From JBIYSM02 sp044759095 (GTDB lineage Bacteria; Bacillota; Bacilli; Brevibacillales; Brevibacillaceae), in the NCBI RefSeq assembly GCF_044759095.2, contig NZ_JBIYSM020000057.1, positions 1 to 19,558 of the forward strand: a stretch of DNA of 19,558 nucleotides, in the 5' to 3' direction. The position numbers were made by a program, and so were the translations under genes. Positions 15,258 through 19,558 of the stretch are shown here, piece after piece. The notes under the pieces were generated by a model. The model was not told the origin of the DNA. It worked only from the letters and a program-made list of their open reading frames with translations, and did no database searches. How positions within the stretch are numbered: position 1 is the first letter of the stretch; the number at the start of each line of letters is the position of its first letter.

Positions 15258-15896
15258 TTACGGTTCGTTGCCCAATTCGACAAATGCCTTGGCAATCGTA
15301 GTCTTTGTCACCCGTCCCAGCAGTTCATACTGGCGGCTGTCGCTTTCACTGACTCTCACCACCGGCAGGGAGTCAATCTGAAAGTCAATCAACTTCTTTG
15401 CCGCGGCGTAGAGAGTCTCTTCCGGCCCACAGGTTACGATGTTGGGCATGCGTGTCATGATGATGCTGACCGGTACGTCTTCCAGTGCTTTGTTGCCGAG
15501 CGAGGCGCGAAGCAAATCCTTGCGGGAAACCACTCCGGCGAGAAAGCCTTTTTGATTGACGACGAAAAGGGTTCCGACGTCCTCCAGAAAAAGCGTAACG
15601 ATCGCGTCGTACACGGACGCCGACTCCTGGACGACGATGGGCATTGCCTTGTATTCGTTGACGAGAAGCTTGTGCAGCCGCTCACTCATGACCGAGCCGG
15701 CAGGTCTGCCTGCATAAAAGTAACCGACGCGGGGTCTCGCATCCAGATAACCTGACATCGTCAGGATGGAAAGGTCGGGGCGCAGCGTCGCACGGGTCAG
15801 GTTCAACCGCTCGGCAATCTGTTCGCCAGTAATCGGCCCTTCATCCTTTACAATCTGTAATATCTGCTCTTGTCGCTTGGTAAGCTCGATGACCAA
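15258..15896 (-). CDS. ccpN: CcpN-type transcriptional repressor with CBS domains
   Basis: A 212-residue regulator, the same length as B. subtilis CcpN. Residues 1-60 form a winged helix-turn-helix (QEQILQIVKDEGPITGEQIA, LNLTRATLRPDLSILTMSG), with the family phrase ARPRVGYFYAG after it. Two CBS domains follow at about 78-140 and 145-205 (VGTLFVVNQKGFLAGVVSRK; MPNIVTCGPEETLYAAAKKL), which sense adenine nucleotides. CcpN represses gapB and pckA under glycolytic conditions. It starts with TTG at 15896 behind GGTGG at close spacing; no ATG fits and the N-terminus aligns well. The gene follows the glyS terminator, yet I find no strong promoter in 15897-15969. Confidence 0.93.
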   Translation of the reverse strand: MVIELTKRQEQILQIVKDEGPITGEQIAERLNLTRATLRPDLSILTMSGYLDARPRVGYFYAGRPAGSVMSERLHKLLVNEYKAMPIVVQESASVYDAIVTLFLEDVGTLFVVNQKGFLAGVVSRKDLLRASLGNKALEDVPVSIIMTRMPNIVTCGPEETLYAAAKKLIDFQIDSLPVVRVSESDSRQYELLGRVTKTTIAKAFVELGNEP

Positions 15897-15967
15897 TCAC
15901 CACCGGTTCTATCTCTTTACTATCCCTAGTATTACTCCTTTTTTCCGTATTTTCCTCCTTTGGTGCG

Positions 15968-16005
15968 GCAAAAATGTACGCCTCCGCAGTTGCCGTACGG
16001 AGGCG
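15968..16005 (-). terminator. Terminator of the glyQ-glyS operon
   Basis: CGCCTCCG (16005-15998) pairs perfectly with CGGAGGCG (15986-15979), followed on the minus strand by TACATTTTTGC. It starts 13 nt after the glyS stop codon. The rest of the gap to ccpN is purine-rich on the minus strand with no clear element. Confidence 0.8.
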
Positions 16006-16017
16006 CATGGTATTCAT

Positions 16018-18096
16018 TTACGCAAAAACGATCTTGGAGAAGTCGGCAAACGAGTAGATCAGACGGGACAGTCGCAGCAGCAGGCCCAGGCGGTTTTGAC
16101 GGATTGCCTGGTCATCGGCCATGACCATCACACTGTCGAAAAACGCCTTGATCGGTTCTCGCAGGCTGGACAACGTGGCCAGCACCTTGGTCTGGTCCTC
16201 CTGCTCCTGCAGACTGGACACTTCATGCCGGACGGACAGGTACGCCTGATACAGTTTCCTCTCCACCTCTTCGGCAAACAGGTTTTCATCGATCCCATCG
16301 CTCTGGGCTTTTTGTGCCAGGTTGTTTACGCGGTTGAACTGCTCGACGGTCAGCTTGAAGTCGTCAGACTTGACTGCTTCCATCAGAGCTTTTGCCTTGT
16401 TCAACAGGTCCGGCACCAACGCGATGTCTGCGGCCAGTACCGCGTCGATGACGTCGTAGCGGATTTGCTCTTCCTGCAGCACGTTTTTCAGGCGGAGCAC
16501 GAAGAAGTCGGCAAGGTCTTTTTTCACTTCGTCAAGAGAGCGCTTCTGCACTCCTTGCTCCGCGTAGGTATTGAGAGCCAACTCCCACAGCGTGGTCAGG
16601 GAGATCTTCCATCCGCGGTTCAAGAGGACGCTGACGATGCCTGCGGCCATACGGCGCAGACCGTACGGATCCTGAGAGCCGGTCGGGATGATGCCTATGG
16701 AGAAAAAGCCGACGATGGTGTCAAGTTTATCGGCAATGCTGACTACGGCACCCGCTGCGGATTCAGGCAGCTGATCCCCGGAAAAACGGGGCAGGTAATG
16801 CTCAAATACGCCGCGGGCAACCGCTTCGCTCTCGCCTGCCTTGCGCGCGTAATCTTCGCCCATGATCCCCTGCAGTTCCGGGAATTCGCCAACCATGTTG
16901 GTCACCAGGTCAAACTTGGCGATCTCTGCGACGCGATCAATCTGCTGCGCTTCTTTATCGCTCAAGCCGAGCAGTTGCGCCAGACGAGCGGCATTTTTTC
17001 GGTTGCGCCGCACTTTATCGCCGACGGAGCCGAGCTCTTCATGGAACACGATCGACTCGAGCCGCTTCAGGCAGTGATCAATCGACAGCCTTTGGTCTTC
17101 CTCGTAAAAGAAACGGGCGTCGGACAGGCGGGCCCGCAGTACTTTTTCGTTCCCTCTGGCCACGTTTTCAAGGGCGCGGCTGTCGCCGTTTCGAACGGTA
17201 ACGAAATGGTTCAAGAGCTCGCCCTCTGCGTTTTCCACCGGGAAGTACCGCTGATGCTCCCGCATGGAGGTAACCAGCACTTCTTTCGGGATGGACAAGA
17301 ACTCTTTTTCAAATGTACCAAACAGAACGGTAGGATATTCTACCAGGTGCACCACTTCGTCCAGAAGCCCTTCATCGATCGGGATACGCCAGCCTTTTTC
17401 GCTTTCCAGCTGCTTGATCTGCTCCACGATCGATGCGCGCCGCTCTTGTGGATCAACCATAACGAACTGCTCGCCCAAAAGCGTCGCATAGTCATGCGGG
17501 TTTTGCAGCGTGACTTCGGTCCCGAGGAAGCGGTGACCGCGGGTTATGCGTCCTGTTTTCACTCCGGCGATCTCCATATCGACCACATCCTGTCCGAACA
17601 GGGCCACCAGCCAGCGAATCGGCCGAACGTATTTCAGTTCATACGCTCCCCAGCGCATGTTTTTCGGAAAGTTCATGCCGGCGATGACGTCAGCCAGAGC
17701 AGGAAGGAGCTGGAGCGTCTCTTTCCCGGCTTCGCTTTTGCGGGCGAAGACGTATTCAACGCCATTTACCTCTTTGAAGTAGAGCTGCTCCACCTCTACG
17801 CCTTTGCTGCGGGCAAATCCCTGCGCCGCTTTGGACCAGGCGCCGGTTTCGTCCTGAGCGATTTTGCGGGCAGGTCCCTTTGCTTCCTCGTCACGGTCAG
17901 GCTGCTTCTCGGCAACGCCGGTCACGTAAACAGCGAGGCGGCGTGGAGTTTCGTAGGATGTGATCTGTTCAAACGGGATGCGCTCCGTCTGTAGCCACTT
18001 TTCCACTTTTTCCTTCAGCTGCGCAGCCGCTCCGGCGACAAAACGGGCAGGCATCTCTTCCGTACCGATTTCCAACAGCAAGTCACGCTTACTCAT
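16018..18096 (-). CDS. glyS: Glycine--tRNA ligase beta subunit
   Basis: A 692-residue beta chain of the bacterial alpha2-beta2 glycyl-tRNA synthetase; it binds tRNA(Gly) and supports aminoacylation by the alpha chain. The N-terminal LLLEIGTEEMPARFV is the family signature. The central HD-like region (ESIVFHEELGSVGDKVRR; KFDLVTNMVGEFPELQG) and MGEDYARKAGE follow. The C-terminal anticodon-binding-type domain ends with VMADDQAIRQNRLGLL. The length is slightly above the Bacillus subunit. The ATG overlaps the glyQ TGA (ATGA), with GGGAG in the end of glyQ serving as ribosome site, ensuring matched synthesis of the two chains. Confidence 0.98.
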   Translation of the reverse strand: MSKRDLLLEIGTEEMPARFVAGAAAQLKEKVEKWLQTERIPFEQITSYETPRRLAVYVTGVAEKQPDRDEEAKGPARKIAQDETGAWSKAAQGFARSKGVEVEQLYFKEVNGVEYVFARKSEAGKETLQLLPALADVIAGMNFPKNMRWGAYELKYVRPIRWLVALFGQDVVDMEIAGVKTGRITRGHRFLGTEVTLQNPHDYATLLGEQFVMVDPQERRASIVEQIKQLESEKGWRIPIDEGLLDEVVHLVEYPTVLFGTFEKEFLSIPKEVLVTSMREHQRYFPVENAEGELLNHFVTVRNGDSRALENVARGNEKVLRARLSDARFFYEEDQRLSIDHCLKRLESIVFHEELGSVGDKVRRNRKNAARLAQLLGLSDKEAQQIDRVAEIAKFDLVTNMVGEFPELQGIMGEDYARKAGESEAVARGVFEHYLPRFSGDQLPESAAGAVVSIADKLDTIVGFFSIGIIPTGSQDPYGLRRMAAGIVSVLLNRGWKISLTTLWELALNTYAEQGVQKRSLDEVKKDLADFFVLRLKNVLQEEQIRYDVIDAVLAADIALVPDLLNKAKALMEAVKSDDFKLTVEQFNRVNNLAQKAQSDGIDENLFAEEVERKLYQAYLSVRHEVSSLQEQEDQTKVLATLSSLREPIKAFFDSVMVMADDQAIRQNRLGLLLRLSRLIYSFADFSKIVFA

Positions 18097-18992
18097 GCGC
18101 GTTCTCTCCCTTCATCGTGCTTCTTCAGCATCGGGAAGCCGAGGCGTTCGCGTTCCGCGTAGTAGGTTTGCGCCACTTCCCGGGACAGATTGCGCACGCG
18201 TGCGATGTATCCGGTCCGTTCTGTTACGCTGATTGCGCCGCGGGCATCCAGCAGGTTGAACGTATGGGAGCACTTCAGCACGTAGTCGTACGCCGGGAAT
18301 ACCAAGTGTTCCTTCATCAGGCGTTTCGCTTCGGCTTCGTAGGTATTGAACAGGTTGAACAGCATGTCCACGTCGGACAGTTCAAACGTGTACTTGGAAT
18401 GCTCGTACTCCGGCTGCAGGAACACGTCGCCGTAAGTGTAGCCGTTTACCCACTCCAGGTCGAACACGTTTTCCTTCTCCTGAATGTAGGAGGCGAGCCG
18501 CTCCAGACCGTAGGTGATTTCCACGGCCACCGGCTTGCACTCCAATCCCCCTACCTGCTGAAAGTACGTGAACTGGGTGATCTCCATCCCGTCCAGCCAC
18601 ACCTCCCAGCCAAGTCCCCAGGCGCCAAGCCCCGGGTGCTCCCAGTTGTCTTCGACAAAGCGGATGTCGTGATCCAAAGGCTCAATCCCGAGCTGGCGCA
18701 GGCTGTCCAGATAGATCTCCTGGATGTTGTCAGGCGACGGCTTCATAATTACCTGGAATTGATGGTGCTGATACAAACGGTTCGGGTTTTCCCCGTAACG
18801 TCCATCGGCAGGTCGGCGGGATGGCTCAACGTACGCCACATTCCACGGTTCCGGCCCGATGCTTCGCAGGAACGTCATCGGGTTCAGCGTTCCGGCCCCT
18901 TTTTCCACGTCGTAGGGTTGGACAATCAAACAGTTTTGCTTGGCCCAAAAGTTTTGCAATGTCAAAATGATGTCTTGAAACGTCATTTTCAT
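18093..18992 (-). CDS. glyQ: Glycine--tRNA ligase alpha subunit
   Basis: A 299-residue class II catalytic subunit that activates glycine with ATP. Family blocks are all visible: FLRSIGPEPWNVAYVEPS, GRYGENPNRLYQHHQFQV (motif 2 region), IRFVEDNWEHPGLGAWGLGW, LDGMEITQFTYFQQVGG and CSHTFNLLDARGAISVTER. The length is as usual. AGGAGGTGG lies before the ATG at 18992; the nearby ATG at 18986 is also possible and would drop two residues (MKM versus M). Expression is set by the glycine T-box in its leader: uncharged tRNA(Gly) stabilises the antiterminator and lets transcription continue. Confidence 0.98.
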   Translation of the reverse strand: MKMTFQDIILTLQNFWAKQNCLIVQPYDVEKGAGTLNPMTFLRSIGPEPWNVAYVEPSRRPADGRYGENPNRLYQHHQFQVIMKPSPDNIQEIYLDSLRQLGIEPLDHDIRFVEDNWEHPGLGAWGLGWEVWLDGMEITQFTYFQQVGGLECKPVAVEITYGLERLASYIQEKENVFDLEWVNGYTYGDVFLQPEYEHSKYTFELSDVDMLFNLFNTYEAEAKRLMKEHLVFPAYDYVLKCSHTFNLLDARGAISVTERTGYIARVRNLSREVAQTYYAERERLGFPMLKKHDEGRERA

Positions 18993-19041
18993 GGTTTTCT
19001 TCCACCTCCTAATGAAATACCAACAAGGGTTAATGAATAAA

Positions 19042-19093
19042 CAAAAAAACCTCTCGATCTACACTGCCTGTTCAACAGTGTAGGGACGAGAGG
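19042..19093 (-). terminator. T-box-controlled terminator
   Basis: CCTCTCG (19093-19087) pairs with CGAGAGG (19056-19050); inside it CCTACACTG pairs with CAGTGTAG. Seven T follow at 19049-19043, about 50 nt ahead of glyQ. This is the attenuator of the T-box. Confidence 0.92.
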
Positions 19094-19249
19094 ATTCCCG
19101 CGGTTCCACCCTACTTGACGAAACAGCCGTAATTGGCGTCTCGCCCACTTCCAACGCTTCGTTGCTCCGGAATGCCGTTCATTGACGTGACTACCGGGCT
19201 TGCACCCTCCCCGGTTCGCTACTATGGATATTCAATAAGTCCGGGAAAC
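19042..19249 (-). promoter_or_regulatory. Glycine T-box leader of glyQS
   Basis: The hallmark T-box AGGGTGGAACCGCGGG is at 19112-19097. Upstream, Stem I can be traced: CCGGA/TCCGG at the base, ATTGA/TCAAT above the specifier loop, and ACCGGG/CCCGGT at the apex around GAGGGTG. The specifier loop is GAACGGCAT, giving a GGC glycine codon at 19176-19174. The layout aligns with the short B. subtilis glyQS T-box. In the terminator fold, CCTCTCG downstream of the T-box pairs with CGAGAGG before the U-tract. With uncharged tRNA the T-box pairs with the acceptor end and antitermination occurs. Confidence 0.95.
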
Positions 19250-19364
19250 ATTGCCTTCGCATTTCGCCGTTGCCTTGTCACTCCGCTGCTCACGTAGATA
19301 ACCACGTTCCGCTGCTCGTGACGGCGGCGCCTAGAACTGCTTGGCCCTGTTTGTCCTCCTTTTT
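19250..19364 (-). repeat. Leader element copy B, between the glyQ promoter and the T-box
   Basis: A 115-nt element in the transcribed leader. Its 25-nt head (19364-19340) is identical to the head of copy A, and its 24-nt tail (19273-19250, GCAACGGCGAAATGCG then AAGGCAAT) matches copy A at 19 positions. The 66-nt middle differs strongly, yet GTCAC/GTGAC can pair where copy A has GTCC/GGAC, both starting three bases after a shared GCGCC. The middle also contains AGCAGCGG twice. It ends right at Stem I of the T-box. B. subtilis-type glyQS leaders do not need such a region. The function is unknown. Confidence 0.75.
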
Positions 19365-19434
19365 GAATTCACCATGATAAAGCCAGCGGTCAACTACTCC
19401 TTTCCATCACAGCAACATATCAAGTTTGTTCCTT

Positions 19435-19463
19435 ATCATAACGAAAAGAAATACGGATGTCAA
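19435..19463 (-). promoter_or_regulatory. Sigma-A promoter of glyQS
   Basis: A perfect TTGACA (19463-19458) and TATGAT (19440-19435) are 17 nt apart. Transcription would start near 19428, giving a leader of about 435 nt before the glyQ ATG. That leader comprises about 64 nt of unassigned sequence, leader element copy B and the T-box. Confidence 0.88.
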
Positions 19464-19481
19464 TTCCTCTCTCACATAGTC

Positions 19482-19533
19482 TGTTATTGTTCTGTGATAT
19501 TGTCACTGTGTAACTGTTCTATGAAAATGTCAC
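19482..19533. repeat. Two imperfect 25-bp direct repeats upstream of the glyQS promoter
   Basis: The units at 19482-19506 and 19509-19533 match at 20 of 25 positions (plus strand TGTTATTGTTCTGTGA and TGTAACTGTTCTATGA), with a 27-bp period. They lie about 55-105 bp upstream of the transcription start. They could be a regulator's sites for glyQS or for a gene beyond the right edge. No gene is seen between 19464 and 19558. Confidence 0.6.
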
Positions 19534-19558
19534 CATGGGACAGGAGATAATCACATTG

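Noticed and set aside
15766..17994. A 742-codon open frame on the plus strand, antisense to glyS and the start of ccpN
   Set aside because: It lies opposite genes with unmistakable family signatures, has no ribosome site or recognisable domain, and its openness follows from codon usage of the sense genes.
19493..19503. TGTGATATTGT resembles the CcpN operator consensus
   Set aside because: It matches only about 9 of 11 positions, lies far upstream of glyQS, a gene set not known to be CcpN-controlled, and is inside the direct repeat.
19484..19558. Possible 3' end of an upstream gene on the minus strand (24 open codons to a TAA)
   Set aside because: A 24-codon stretch without stop is likely by chance, and nothing in the translation is recognisable.
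19542..19558. AGGAG followed at 9 nt by a TTG at the very right edge on the plus strand
   Set aside because: Could be the start of a divergent gene, but no codon beyond the start is in the window, so it cannot be supported.

Overview
The window comes from a moderately GC-rich Bacilli genome, most likely Brevibacillus or a close relative. Three things point there: the housekeeping synteny glyQ-glyS-ccpN-ppsR-dnaG-rpoD followed by trmK-nif3, the strong AAGGAGG-type ribosome sites with several TTG/GTG starts, and the Bacilli-like 5' end of a 16S rRNA. I cannot name the species from sequence alone. Every gene except one is on the minus strand, so biologically the window reads from right to left.

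Right end (19558 to 16018): a consensus sigma-A promoter drives a long leader with a glycine T-box (specifier GGC, antiterminator, 7-U terminator), then glyQ and glyS (4-nt ATGA overlap) and a terminator. Next come ccpN and ppsR, the central-carbon repressor and its regulator (16018 to 14404), then dnaG and rpoD behind a recognisable promoter (14272 to 11208). rpoD ends in a terminator that sits directly against the ribosome site of an unrecognised polytopic membrane protein (11136 to 10192).

Middle (10100 to 6267): an acyl-CoA dehydrogenase has its own promoter region with a palindromic operator candidate and is closed off by one strong and two further terminator-like hairpins. A compact cluster trmK, nif3-like and a coiled-coil zinc-ribbon gene follows, with overlaps of stop, start and ribosome sites.

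Left end (6266 to 1): an envelope pair, an SLH-domain surface protein and an S41 processing protease (ATGA overlap), then a type I phosphodiesterase. The last overlaps by 41 nt the only plus-strand gene, an endonuclease/exonuclease/phosphatase-fold enzyme. The edge holds a sigma-A promoter, leader and the first 76 nt of a 16S rRNA gene that runs out of the window.

The least expected thing is a pair of related leader elements. One lies ahead of the SLH gene (6138-6245) and one between the glyQ promoter and the T-box (19250-19364). They share a 25-nt identical head and a 24-nt tail that matches at 19 positions, enclose variable middles of 59 and 66 nt, and can both form a stem at the same place with different base pairs. 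I do not recognise them as a known riboswitch class. The rest is mainly core genome; the SLH start codon is reassigned here to a GTG at 6102 on the basis of its ribosome site and signal peptide.
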